From Chitinophaga polysaccharea (GTDB lineage: Bacteria > Bacteroidota > Bacteroidia > Chitinophagales > Chitinophagaceae), in contig NZ_VIWO01000001.1 in the NCBI RefSeq assembly GCF_007829335.1, positions 1,302,001-1,366,000 on the forward strand: DNA of 64,000 bases, given 5' to 3'. Position numbers and translations under genes: made by a program. Each line of letters begins with the position of its first letter. The first letter of the stretch is position 1. Shown one piece after another: positions 35,019 through 43,475 of the stretch. The notes under the pieces were generated by a model, which worked only from the letters and a program-made list of their open reading frames with translations, did not search any database and was not told the DNA's origin.

Positions 35019-35843
35019 TTACCGCTTCGGTATTTTCTTTTGTTTTACTTCCACTTTAGGTGCATGTTCCTTTAACCTGTAGAAAGGTATGACGTAGGAA
35101 ATGGTGTACTGCACATCAAATACTGCCCTTTTGGAGCCGCTGCCAAAGCCGGGAATTACCAGGGGCGCTATTTCATCTGTTTTTACGCTATTGATCAGGA
35201 TACGTTCACGTATATTCCAGCCCATAAAGAAATTTTTCAGCACTTCAGCTTTCAGGCCTACCAGCAATTCCACCCAATGCGCGTTGACATTGGTTTTAGG
35301 TACGCTGCCACTCAGGTGGTCGCCCCAATAGGGACTGTTAATCGAATACGTAGGTACGGAATAGTTGAAATGTGAAAACCCATAGCGGATGCCGCCGTAG
35401 AAGATATTCTTTTCAGTAGGGTATTGTCTTTTCAGGAAATTATAATCTACTCCTAATGTTACGAACATACCATTTCCTTTATAGGTATAGGTAGAATCGC
35501 TATAGGGCGTGTTGGCATATCCACCTTCAAAGGCTGCATACAGGTTGCTGTTGATGCGGGCATCGGCAACGATGGTCACTTCTTTTCTGTAAGGGTAATA
35601 GATAGCAGAAACAATACGGCTAAGATCCACGCCTATCCGCAGGCCGCCCGGAATATACCAGGAGCTGTCTTTAAGCGGTATGGCCATTTTTTTAGCAGTA
35701 TCCACCGCTGCTTTGTGGGTGGTATCTGCCAGGATGGCCTTATGGATGGTATCCCGTTTAGCGGCTGCCGGTTGCTGGGCCGATACAGCGAGGCTGAAGA
35801 GGATACTACTGATTAAAGAAAAATAAAGTAAGATGCGTGTCAT
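35019..35843 (-). CDS. DUF6048 family protein (predicted outer-membrane beta-barrel)
   Basis: A 274-residue exported protein with a signal peptide ending VSAQ. After a charged, Ala/Lys-rich linker the rest alternates aromatic strand segments (GLRIGVDLSRIVSAIYYPYRKEV, LYAAFEGGYANTPYS, FFMGWNIRERILIN). It closes with VQYTISYVIPFYRLKEHAPK, like a small outer-membrane beta-barrel. This matches the Bacteroidota DUF6048 family, which is usually found beside DUF6452, as here. Its start lies inside the 3' end of that gene (38-base overlap in another frame), so the two are translationally linked. Function is unknown. Confidence 0.75.
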   Translation of the reverse strand: MTRILLYFSLISSILFSLAVSAQQPAAAKRDTIHKAILADTTHKAAVDTAKKMAIPLKDSSWYIPGGLRIGVDLSRIVSAIYYPYRKEVTIVADARINSNLYAAFEGGYANTPYSDSTYTYKGNGMFVTLGVDYNFLKRQYPTEKNIFYGGIRYGFSHFNYSVPTYSINSPYWGDHLSGSVPKTNVNAHWVELLVGLKAEVLKNFFMGWNIRERILINSVKTDEIAPLVIPGFGSGSKRAVFDVQYTISYVIPFYRLKEHAPKVEVKQKKIPKR

Positions 35844-36282
35844 TACTGCTGATTACTGACTTATTATTAATCTGGAGATCGCTGATAGTATGCCGGGTAG
35901 CAATAACGGTATCCAGTGTGAAGTAGGTACCAAATCCGCAACCGGGAGATATAAAATGTTTTGTACGTGTATACCTGACGGTTATAGTGTCTGCTACCAG
36001 TGCGGAATCCACTTTCAGGTAATACTGGCTGCTGTCCGCTACCGGGGAAAGCTGGAAAAAGAGATTACCCAGCGGTTGCCTTTTGTAAATGCTGTCCTTG
36101 TTCAGGGCAAAAGCAGTTACTTTAGGCATGATGGTATCTCTCACGATTCCCTGGCTATCGCGGGAAAAGTGAATATGGAGACTGTTACTTAATGTCTGGT
36201 CACATACTTTTGTTTCATTTTCGCAGGCGATGAAGCCGGCGAAAATGAAACAAGTAAGTAGTATTTGGTAAATGCTTTTCAT
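35806..36282 (-). CDS. DUF6452 family lipoprotein
   Basis: A lipoprotein of about 158 residues with the signal MKSIYQILLTCFIFAGFIAC; an in-frame ATG at 36303 would add seven residues without signal character. The body is beta-rich, with family-like VCDQTLSNSLHIHFSR, a central LFFQLSPVADSSQYYL and VRYTRTKHFISPGCGFGTYF, whose conserved Cys-Gly-Phe is typical of DUF6452. It sits 25 bases downstream of uvrA and overlaps the DUF6048 gene. The pair may form an envelope module of unknown role. Confidence 0.72.
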   Translation of the reverse strand: MKSIYQILLTCFIFAGFIACENETKVCDQTLSNSLHIHFSRDSQGIVRDTIMPKVTAFALNKDSIYKRQPLGNLFFQLSPVADSSQYYLKVDSALVADTITVRYTRTKHFISPGCGFGTYFTLDTVIATRHTISDLQINNKSVISSNDTHLTLFFFNQ

Positions 36283-36307
36283 GCTTGTTGATGCAGTTGG
36301 CAAGATA

Positions 36308-39193
36308 TTAAATTCCCAGCTCCTTTTTGAGGAAGCGGGCGGTATGGCTGTCTTTACAGGTACTTACCTGTTCCGGCGTACCGGTACATAAGATGGTACC
36401 TCCGCCTCCACCCCCTTCGGGGCCGAGGTCTACGATATAATCAGCCATCTTAATAACATCCAGGTTATGTTCTATCACCAATACGGTATTGCCCCGGTCT
36501 ACCAGTTTATTGAGCACAGCCAGGAGTAATTGAATGTCCTGGAAGTGGAGTCCTGTAGTGGGTTCGTCCAGTATGTAGATAGTTTTGCCGGTATCTTTTT
36601 TTGATAGTTCGGTGGCCAGTTTTACGCGTTGGGCTTCTCCTCCGGAAAGGGTAACGGCCGACTGTCCCAGGGTAATATATCCCAGTCCTACATCCTGCAG
36701 GGTTTTTATCTTGCGGTAAATCCAGGGAACGGGCTGGAAAAATTCCACCGCTTCATCTACAGTCATATCCAGCACGTCGGAGATAGATTTGCCTTTATAG
36801 CGTATTTCCAGTGTTTCGCGGTTGTACCGGCGGCCATTACATTTTTCACAATGTACATATACATCCGGGAGGAAGTTCATTTCGATGACGCGCATACCGC
36901 CGCCTTCACATACGTCGCAGCGCCCGGTTTTTACGTTAAAGGAGAACCTGCCGGCGTTGTATCCCCTGATTTTTGCTTCCGGTACGGCAGCAAACAGCGT
37001 TCTGATATCGGTAAAGAATCCGCAATAAGTGGCCGGGTTACTGCGTGGCGTGCGGCCTATGGGCGATTGATCGATTTCTATCACCTTATCGATGAACTCC
37101 AGTCCCTTGATGCTTTTATAAGGCATGGGTACGAGCTTGGAGTCGTACGCATGTTTCGACAGGATGGGATACAGGGTTTCATTGATGAGGGTAGATTTAC
37201 CACTGCCGGAAACGCCGGTCACGCAAACGAAAGTGCCCAGGGGCATTTTCAGGTTTACGTTCTTCAGGTTGTTGCCGGTAGCGCCTTTGAGTTCCAGGAA
37301 GTTGCCGTTCCCTTTGCGGCGCTGGGCGGGTATTTCCCCGGCTGTATTGCCGTTGAGATAGCCGGCGGTAGGTGTATCGAGTTTGAGTATATGCTTGGGT
37401 GTACCCTGGGCAATGATTTGTCCGCCGTGTACGCCAGCGCCTGGACCGATATCCACGAGGTGGTCGGCGTGCAGCATGATATCTTTATCGTGTTCTACTA
37501 CGATCACGGTATTGCCCATGTCTTTCAGGTTACGGAGGGCATCTATCAGCTGCATGTTATCGCGTTGGTGCAGGCCAATGCTGGGTTCATCCAGGATGTA
37601 GGTGATGCCCATGAGCTGGGAGCCTATCTGGGTGGCCAGGCGTATGCGTTGTGATTCGCCGCCGCTCAATGTTCGCGTGGGGCGGTTGAGAGTCAGGTAG
37701 TTGAGGCCTACGTTGAGCAGGAATCCCAATCGTTCGCGAATTTCCTTGAGGATATCTTTGGCGATGGCATTCTGTTTTTTCTCGAGGCGGTTTTCGATAC
37801 CACCAAACCAGGCCAGGAGCTTGTCCAGGTCCATGTTACCGAGTTCGGAAATATTTTTCTCATCTATTTTAAAGAAGAGGCTTTCTTTTTTGAGGCGTGC
37901 GCCGTTGCATTCGGGGCAGGTGCTTAGTTGCATAAAGCCTTCGGCCCAGCTGCGTACGTGATCGGAGGAGGTATCGTTGAAATAGCGGCGTACCATATTT
38001 ACCACCCCTTCATATTCAGTAGCATAGGCGGTGTCGCCATTGCCATTGCTTTCGCTGTAGTCCATGTCGACCTCCAGTTTGCCGTTTTCGTCGCCAAACA
38101 GGAGTACGTTAAGGGCTTTTTGCGGGATATTGGCGATGGGTGCGGTGAGGGAGAATTTATATTTTTTGGCGAGTTGCTGTACCTGTTTGAAGGTAAAGGT
38201 ATCGCGTGCTTCTCCCAGTGGTTTGAGGCCACCATCGCTGATGGACACGTTATAGTCGGGAATAACCTCGTCCATATTGATCTGGTAGATGCTACCGAGA
38301 CCTTTACAGCGCGGGCAGGCGCCATAGGGGGAGTTAAAGGAGAAAGTGTTGGGACTGGGCTCTTCGTAGGAAAGGCCGGTATCCTCGCACATCAGTTGTT
38401 TGCTGTACTGGCTCACTTTATTGGTATCGTGGTCCATGATAAACAGCAGTCCTTTTCCCATGGTGAGTGCTTTTTGCACGCTTTGGCTGATACGGGTGCG
38501 GGCATCTTCCTGTACTTGTATGCGGTCTATCACCAGTTCGATATCGTGGATCTTATAGCGATCTACCTGCATTCTTTCTTTCAGGTCCTGTATTTCCCCA
38601 TCTACCCTCACCTTTACGTAGCCTTGTTTACGTACCTGTTCAAACAGTTCGCGGTAATGGCCTTTACGTCCGCGCACGAGTGGGGCGAGGATGGCCAGTT
38701 TTTTATTTTTATAATGTTTGAAGAGGTGTGCGAGGATTTCTTCCTCGGAGAACCGCGTCATGGGTTTGTTGGTATTATAGGAGTAGGCGGTGCCGGCGCG
38801 TGCGTAGAGCAGGCGGAGGAAATCGTATATCTCCGTAATAGTACCCACGGTGGAGCGGGGATTTTTATTCGTGGTTTTTTGTTCGATGGAAATAACGGGC
38901 GACAGACCGGTAATCTTATCCACATCTGGTCGTTCCATGTCACCTATAAACTGCCGGGCGTAAGCGGAGAAGCTTTCCATATAGCGGCGTTGTCCTTCCG
39001 CGTAGATGGTGTCGAATGCCAGTGATGATTTACCACTGCCACTGATACCGGTAATGACAACCAGTTTATTTTTGGGCAACAGGAGGTCCAGGTTTTTCAG
39101 GTTATGCTCCCGTGCGCCAAAGATGGCTATTTGTTCATCTGCCGGGGCTTGCGCAACGGAGCCAGCGGGTACATTCTCTTTTTTCTTTGCCAT
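36308..39193 (-). CDS. uvrA: Excinuclease ABC subunit A
   Basis: Damage-recognition ATPase of nucleotide excision repair (961 residues). Two ABC modules are visible: Walker A GISGSGKSSLAFDT near residue 50 and GVSGSGKSTLINETLYP in the second half, with signatures LSGGESQRIRLA and LSGGEAQRVKLA. Zinc-finger cysteine pairs are CPRCKGLG in the first half, and CDVCEGGG with CEKCNGRRYN in the second. Length is normal, with a short N-terminal Lys/Ala extension. UvrB and UvrC are not in the window. It precedes the DUF6452/DUF6048 pair. Confidence 0.98.
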   Translation of the reverse strand: MAKKKENVPAGSVAQAPADEQIAIFGAREHNLKNLDLLLPKNKLVVITGISGSGKSSLAFDTIYAEGQRRYMESFSAYARQFIGDMERPDVDKITGLSPVISIEQKTTNKNPRSTVGTITEIYDFLRLLYARAGTAYSYNTNKPMTRFSEEEILAHLFKHYKNKKLAILAPLVRGRKGHYRELFEQVRKQGYVKVRVDGEIQDLKERMQVDRYKIHDIELVIDRIQVQEDARTRISQSVQKALTMGKGLLFIMDHDTNKVSQYSKQLMCEDTGLSYEEPSPNTFSFNSPYGACPRCKGLGSIYQINMDEVIPDYNVSISDGGLKPLGEARDTFTFKQVQQLAKKYKFSLTAPIANIPQKALNVLLFGDENGKLEVDMDYSESNGNGDTAYATEYEGVVNMVRRYFNDTSSDHVRSWAEGFMQLSTCPECNGARLKKESLFFKIDEKNISELGNMDLDKLLAWFGGIENRLEKKQNAIAKDILKEIRERLGFLLNVGLNYLTLNRPTRTLSGGESQRIRLATQIGSQLMGITYILDEPSIGLHQRDNMQLIDALRNLKDMGNTVIVVEHDKDIMLHADHLVDIGPGAGVHGGQIIAQGTPKHILKLDTPTAGYLNGNTAGEIPAQRRKGNGNFLELKGATGNNLKNVNLKMPLGTFVCVTGVSGSGKSTLINETLYPILSKHAYDSKLVPMPYKSIKGLEFIDKVIEIDQSPIGRTPRSNPATYCGFFTDIRTLFAAVPEAKIRGYNAGRFSFNVKTGRCDVCEGGGMRVIEMNFLPDVYVHCEKCNGRRYNRETLEIRYKGKSISDVLDMTVDEAVEFFQPVPWIYRKIKTLQDVGLGYITLGQSAVTLSGGEAQRVKLATELSKKDTGKTIYILDEPTTGLHFQDIQLLLAVLNKLVDRGNTVLVIEHNLDVIKMADYIVDLGPEGGGGGGTILCTGTPEQVSTCKDSHTARFLKKELGI

Positions 39194-39219
39194 AATATTA
39201 AACTACTAAGCTACGTGAA

Positions 39220-39343
39220 AAAGCGGAAAGCATAAAGCAGAAAGCATAAAGCTATTATAGCGAACGACCTATGCGATTTTTAAAATTCGCTAAGATCATT
39301 CGCTATAATAGCTTTATGCTTTCTGCTTTACGCTTTCTGCTTT
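39220..39343. repeat. Long AAAGC-arm hairpin between uvrA and fabF (copy A)
   Basis: A 124-base near-perfect inverted repeat. Inner arms 39236-39264 and 39299-39327 pair over 29 bp without mismatch. Pairing extends outward to 39220/39343 with one mismatch and one wobble, and partly into the 34-base loop. The arms are chains of AAAGC units. The right end lies in the fabF stop codon (39342-39344). It is homologous to the copy at 52714-52841, including the loop bases TTTAAAATTC. Confidence 0.88.
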
Positions 39344-40604
39344 ACGCAGTGTATTTTTTGAATACAACGATGGCATTGTGTCCACCAAAACCGAAGGTAT
39401 TGCTCATGGCAATATTAACGGTACGTTGCTGCGCCTTCCCGAGGGTGAGGTTCAGATTGGTAGGGATACCTTCGCCGAGTACAGTCGTATTGATAGTAGG
39501 AGGAACGATGTCTTCCTGGGTAGCCTTGATACAAGCGATGGCCTCAATAGCGCCTGCAGCACCCAGCAGGTGGCCAGTCATGGATTTGGTAGCGCTGATA
39601 TTGAGTTTGGGCGCATGTTCGCCGAAGGCCGCTACGATGGCTTTCAGTTCACTGAGGTCGCCTACGGGTGTAGAGGTGGTGTGAGAGTTTACATAATCCA
39701 CATCTGTGGTAGCGATACCTGCATCTTCCAGGGCTTGTTCCATGCCAAGGCGTGCACCCAGTCCTTCCGGATGGGTAGCGGTGAGATGGTAAGCATCGCA
39801 GGTCATAGCGCCGCCAATCATTTCGCCGTAGATGGTAGCACCTCTGGCAATGGCGTGTTCGTATTCTTCCAGGATGATAGCGCCTGCGCCTTCACCCATT
39901 ACAAAACCATCACGTTCTGTGTCAAATGGACGAGAAGCGTGTTCCGGATCCTGGTTGCGGGTCGACAAGGCTTTGAGGGCGTTGAAGCCGGCAATACCAG
40001 CACGGGTAACAGGAGCTTCAGAACCTCCGGTTACAATAGCTTTGGCTTTACCGAGGCGGATGTAGTTAAAAGCGTCTACCAGTGCGCTGGTAGAAGAAGC
40101 ACAAGCCGATACGGTACAGAAGTTAATACCCATGAAACCATATTTCATGGCAATCTGGCCTGCAGCAATGTCGCAGATTAATTTAGGGATAAAGAACGGG
40201 TTGAATTTAGGAACAAAGTTGTCTTTGGTGAATTCAACGATCTGTTCTTCGAACGTGAGCATACCGCCGTTACCCGAAGCCCAGATCACCCCGATCTTGG
40301 TTTTGTCGATACCCTCTTTGTCCAGCCCTGCATCAGTTACTGCTTCCTGTGCAGCCGCCATCGCGTACTGAGTGAAGCAATCCATCTTGCGGGCTTCCTT
40401 CTTTTCCATATATTTTTCCACATCAAAGTTCTTCACCTCACAGGCAAACTTGGTTTTAAACTCCGTGGTATCAAACTTAGTGATGGGACCGGCGCCACTT
40501 ACGCCCGCCTTCATGTTGCTCCAAAAAGTATTTACATCATTCCCGATAGGTGTTAATGCTCCCAAGCCGGTAACCACAACCCTTTTCAGTGTAACAGTAC
40601 GCAT
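39342..40604 (-). CDS. fabF: Beta-ketoacyl-ACP synthase II
   Basis: Condensing enzyme of type II fatty acid synthesis, 420 residues. The active-site Cys is in TVSACASSTSALV (near 166). The two His are in VNSHTTSTPVGDLSE and KSMTGHLLGAAGA, and the C-terminal NTFGFGGHNA loop is present. The N-terminus MRTVTLKRVVVTGLGALTPIG is standard. acpP and rnc, the usual Bacteroidota neighbours, are absent, so this may be a second fabF copy. It lies downstream of a desaturase gene on the same strand. The terminal Ala codon and stop fall inside the long hairpin repeat. Confidence 0.95.
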   Translation of the reverse strand: MRTVTLKRVVVTGLGALTPIGNDVNTFWSNMKAGVSGAGPITKFDTTEFKTKFACEVKNFDVEKYMEKKEARKMDCFTQYAMAAAQEAVTDAGLDKEGIDKTKIGVIWASGNGGMLTFEEQIVEFTKDNFVPKFNPFFIPKLICDIAAGQIAMKYGFMGINFCTVSACASSTSALVDAFNYIRLGKAKAIVTGGSEAPVTRAGIAGFNALKALSTRNQDPEHASRPFDTERDGFVMGEGAGAIILEEYEHAIARGATIYGEMIGGAMTCDAYHLTATHPEGLGARLGMEQALEDAGIATTDVDYVNSHTTSTPVGDLSELKAIVAAFGEHAPKLNISATKSMTGHLLGAAGAIEAIACIKATQEDIVPPTINTTVLGEGIPTNLNLTLGKAQQRTVNIAMSNTFGFGGHNAIVVFKKYTA

Positions 40605-40635
40605 ATTTTTTACTTTAATAAAAAAAGTTAGAGCG

Positions 40636-40643
40636 CAAATTTA
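40636..40643 (-). promoter_or_regulatory. Candidate -7 box for fabF
   Basis: On the - strand the sequence reads TAAATTTG, an exact TAnnTTTG match, leaving about 25 bases from the expected initiation site to the fabF ATG at 40604. No clear -33 TTG was found. Confidence 0.35.
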
Positions 40644-40742
40644 GTCACTTATTGTTATGAATAAGCATATTCATTAAGATAATATAATATAACTTTTCTG
40701 TTTTTATGACCAAATGCAGTGTGGGCGCGGATTTATGCGCGG

Positions 40743-40772
40743 TGTAAGAGGTGTTCTGACTCTTCTCTTACA
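40743..40772. other. Weak hairpin between desaturase and fabF
   Basis: TGTAAGAG (40743-40750) pairs with CTCTTACA (40765-40772) around a 14-base loop, 77 bases past the desaturase stop. There is no T-run, so terminator function is doubtful. Confidence 0.35.
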
Positions 40773-40848
40773 AATTTTAAGGCATTTTTTGTCAAAAAAA
40801 GGCCGGTTGCAAGAGAATTGTCAGCAGAAAAACTCCTGGTAAATGGGA

Positions 40849-41925
40849 TCACGCCGCGGCAACAGCAGCAGCTGGTGCTGATATAGCAGACATTTTACGG
40901 GTGCGCTGTTTCAGAAAGGAAATTACTTCTGCATCCGTTTGGAAGCGGCCTCCGATATTCACAAAATGTTTGGCCAGCAGGTCATAACGTTTCCCCATCA
41001 GGTATGCCCACACATGCAGAAAGTGTATGCTGTCGAATACGATGGCATCGTTGCTGATATATTCGTCGAGGGTTTGTGTGAAGTAAACGGGGTGCTCTGT
41101 CCAGTGCATACTGGGTTTCACATGGTGACTGATATGATAGCCATCATTCCAGCATTTGTGGTTGTATTTGGTATTAATGCAGGTAATGCTGTTTTTGTAA
41201 GAATTGTCTGGCTCATCGGCATCAATGAAGGCATGTTGGGCCCAGTTACCCACCATCATAATAATACGGGAGATGATAAAGGGCAATATAAATACCACGA
41301 AGGTGGCGGGAAAATTGATAAAGGACAGTGCCACGCAGGCGAGAATAAAAAATACTTCTCCCCTTACCAGCTTCACCATCAGCTTATTTCTTTTTTTACG
41401 GATATGATAGCGGGCGGTATCATAAACGCCGAAGGTAACGAATTGGAAGAGGTACAGCAGGAAGCCCCGGAAGGAATCGCGCTGGTAAATCATGGTACAG
41501 CTGTCATCATCCGGCATATTGTTTTCCGGGTGGTGCATACCTATATGGTGGGCATAATATGATTCGGGCGTTTGACCAAACAGGGGGCCAATGAACCAGG
41601 GGAGGTAGTTGTTCCAGAACTGGTATTTTTTTTCAAAGAAGGCCCGATGGCTGGTGCAATGGAGCATGAGGCCAAAAGGTCCTTTGAAGGTAATGTTATT
41701 AAGAAAATGGTAGGCAATGGCAGCCCCCCACCAGAGCCAGTTGTTGAGGCCTGGTACATACAGGAGGATGGCCAGTGGCCATAGGGTAAAGGTAATTTTC
41801 ATGGTCAGGTACACGAATGGGAGGTCGCGCTCATCCCTGATCCAGCTTAAAAAAAGACGATCAAGTGCACTGTAATGTTCCGGCTTTATGTAAACGGGAT
41901 CAGTAAGTTGAGAAAGATGCTTCAT
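40849..41925 (-). CDS. Fatty acid desaturase family protein
   Basis: A membrane di-iron enzyme of 358 residues. The three His boxes are HxxxH at 89-93 (HCTSHR), HHIGMHH at 126-132 and HISHH at 264-268. About four transmembrane segments surround them, and the C-terminus is an Ala-rich tail (SAISAPAAAVAAA). It probably introduces a double bond or hydroxyl group into lipid acyl chains using O2. It sits upstream of fabF on the same strand, 244 bases away, giving a lipid-related context. It is divergent from the LacI regulator, but there is no evidence that the two are linked. Confidence 0.88.
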   Translation of the reverse strand: MKHLSQLTDPVYIKPEHYSALDRLFLSWIRDERDLPFVYLTMKITFTLWPLAILLYVPGLNNWLWWGAAIAYHFLNNITFKGPFGLMLHCTSHRAFFEKKYQFWNNYLPWFIGPLFGQTPESYYAHHIGMHHPENNMPDDDSCTMIYQRDSFRGFLLYLFQFVTFGVYDTARYHIRKKRNKLMVKLVRGEVFFILACVALSFINFPATFVVFILPFIISRIIMMVGNWAQHAFIDADEPDNSYKNSITCINTKYNHKCWNDGYHISHHVKPSMHWTEHPVYFTQTLDEYISNDAIVFDSIHFLHVWAYLMGKRYDLLAKHFVNIGGRFQTDAEVISFLKQRTRKMSAISAPAAAVAAA

Positions 41926-42069
41926 ACGCGTTAGTATATTTTACTACAGTGATAACTGTGCTGGCAAAACGGAGCCGGTGAATTATAATAACGTGCCCCT
42001 GCGATATATATTTCACATAGGTTGGCTGAAAGATAACCATTTTTGTGCTATACTGGTAGTAATTACGGT

Positions 42070-42077
42070 TAATTTTG
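42070..42077 (+). promoter_or_regulatory. Candidate -7 box of the LacI-family gene
   Basis: TAATTTTG matches TAnnTTTG exactly. The nearest upstream TTTG (42042-42045) is 24 bases away, slightly long. The implied leader is about 115 bases and contains the inverted repeat at 42103-42123. Confidence 0.35.
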
Positions 42078-42102
42078 TAATTTCCATGCGAATATGTATC
42101 TG

Positions 42103-42123
42103 TCAGGGGCGTGAAACGCCTGA
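42103..42123. promoter_or_regulatory. Inverted repeat in the LacI gene leader
   Basis: TCAGGGGCGTGAAACGCCTGA contains GGCGT-GAA-ACGCC with flanking TCAG/CTGA. It is downstream of the candidate promoter, where an autoregulatory operator would be effective. LacI-family operators are usually even palindromes centred on CG, so the fit is imperfect. Confidence 0.3.
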
Positions 42124-42197
42124 TAACGTAGGGTTTAGAGAGTGCTAGCGATAGTCCTGTAATCACGTTAAAATACAGCCAAAACCAACCACTATAC

Positions 42198-43214
42198 ATG
42201 AAGAGATTGACCCTTAAAGATGTTGCGAAATTGGCCGGGGTAGCGCCTTCCACCGTTTCATTCGTGTTGAATGGAAAGGGGAAACAAATGCGTATACGGG
42301 ACGAGGTAGCCGCCAGGATTATGCAGGTGGCCGAAAAATCGGGATATGAGCCTCATCGGATGGCCGTAAATCTTCGCACGGGCCAATCCAAAACACTGGG
42401 ATTGATCGTGGAAAGTATTTCCGGCAGCTTCTTTGCCAGCCTGGCCAAAACCATTGAAACGGAGGCAGAGCGCAGGGGCTACAATGTGGTGTATTGCAGT
42501 ACAGAAAATAATGCCCAGAAAGGCGGAGAACTGATACGGATGCTGGGCCGGCAGATGGTAGACGGCTACCTGATTACCCCCGCTCCCGGTATGGAAAAAG
42601 AAATCCAGCAACTGGTGAACCAGCATAAACCGGTGGTGTTGATGGACAGTTATTTCCCGACTATCAAAACACCCTATGTGTTGATCAATAATTTCGACGG
42701 GGTACAACAGGGAATGAAACACCTGATTGGCAGGGGGCTGACAAAAATAGCCTTCGTGATGGTAGACGTGAAGCTGATACAAATAGAAGAGCGCCTGCGG
42801 GGCTATGTTACTGCCCTGAAAGACCATAAAATTCCTGTAAAGAAGAAATATATCCTGCAATTGCAGTACCACCGGCAGCGGGAAGATTCGCTCCGGGAGT
42901 TACAGGACTTCCTGGAGTCCAACCCTGAGCTGGATGCTATCTTCTTTTCCACCAACTACCTGGGTATCCTGGGACTGGAAGTGATTGCCCGCATGGGACT
43001 GAAAATGCCGGAAGACCTGGCGGTACTCTGCTTCGACGACCATGATATTTTCCGTTTATACCCTCCCGGTATTTCGGTAATAGAGCAGCCAATAGAAGGT
43101 ATTGCCAAAACAGCCATCGATTTATTGATGTATCAGCTGGATAAAAACAATGGTCCTATGAAGAAGCAGGCTATAGAGTTGCCCGGTAAGTTTATATTAA
43201 GAGGATCGGCCTGA
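42198..43214 (+). CDS. LacI-family transcriptional regulator
   Basis: A 338-residue repressor-type regulator. The N-terminal helix-turn-helix LTLKDVAKLAGVAPSTVSFVLN (about 4-25) and hinge helix (RMAVNLRTG) are followed by a periplasmic-binding-protein-like sensor domain (LGLIVESISGSFFASLAKTIE, VVLMDSYFP, CFDDHDIFRLYPPGISVIEQP). It is directly upstream of two GH92 mannosidase genes on the same strand, so a mannose-containing sugar or its phosphate is the likely effector; this is inferred from context. Confidence 0.93.
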   Translation: MKRLTLKDVAKLAGVAPSTVSFVLNGKGKQMRIRDEVAARIMQVAEKSGYEPHRMAVNLRTGQSKTLGLIVESISGSFFASLAKTIETEAERRGYNVVYCSTENNAQKGGELIRMLGRQMVDGYLITPAPGMEKEIQQLVNQHKPVVLMDSYFPTIKTPYVLINNFDGVQQGMKHLIGRGLTKIAFVMVDVKLIQIEERLRGYVTALKDHKIPVKKKYILQLQYHRQREDSLRELQDFLESNPELDAIFFSTNYLGILGLEVIARMGLKMPEDLAVLCFDDHDIFRLYPPGISVIEQPIEGIAKTAIDLLMYQLDKNNGPMKKQAIELPGKFILRGSA

Positions 43215-43248
43215 GTGGGGGAGAGCCACCAAAAAAACCGGTAAATAC

Positions 43249-43280
43249 TTGCAAATGCTGGAAAAATATTTATACTTTTA
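43249..43280 (+). promoter_or_regulatory. Candidate promoter of the GH92 pair
   Basis: TTG (43249-43251), a 21-base spacer, then TACTTTTA (43273-43280) is one base off the TTG/TAnnTTTG consensus with correct spacing. It lies 35 bases after the LacI gene stop and about 195 bases before the first GH92 ATG. Confidence 0.4.
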
Positions 43281-43343
43281 GTATCAGCTTTTGAAAAGTA
43301 AGGGAAAAGGATTCTATGAATCTTTTTTTTCTATACCTGTGCT

Positions 43344-43353
43344 AAATCGATTT
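43344..43353. promoter_or_regulatory. CG-centred palindrome in the GH92 leader
   Basis: AAATCGATTT is a perfect 10-bp palindrome with a central CG, as expected of LacI-family operators. It lies between the candidate promoter and the first GH92 gene. It is short and could be chance. Confidence 0.3.
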
Positions 43354-43475
43354 TTCAAATTAGAGAACAAGGCAACAAAGCAGCAAAGAGGATGTTATTT
43401 TCTTGTAAGTTTTGTTGCGCGGTGCTTTTAGAAGAGAACAAATAATTGTTATAATACATAATCATCATCGTAATC

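Noticed and set aside
37928-39025. 365-codon open frame antisense to uvrA
   Set aside because: Composition typical of antisense shadow frames, no motif, fully inside uvrA.
36308-41925. fabF and the desaturase as part of a dedicated polyunsaturated lipid cluster
   Set aside because: Only two lipid genes are present, separated by 244 bases with a -7 box between them, and uvrA follows; a dedicated pathway is not supported.
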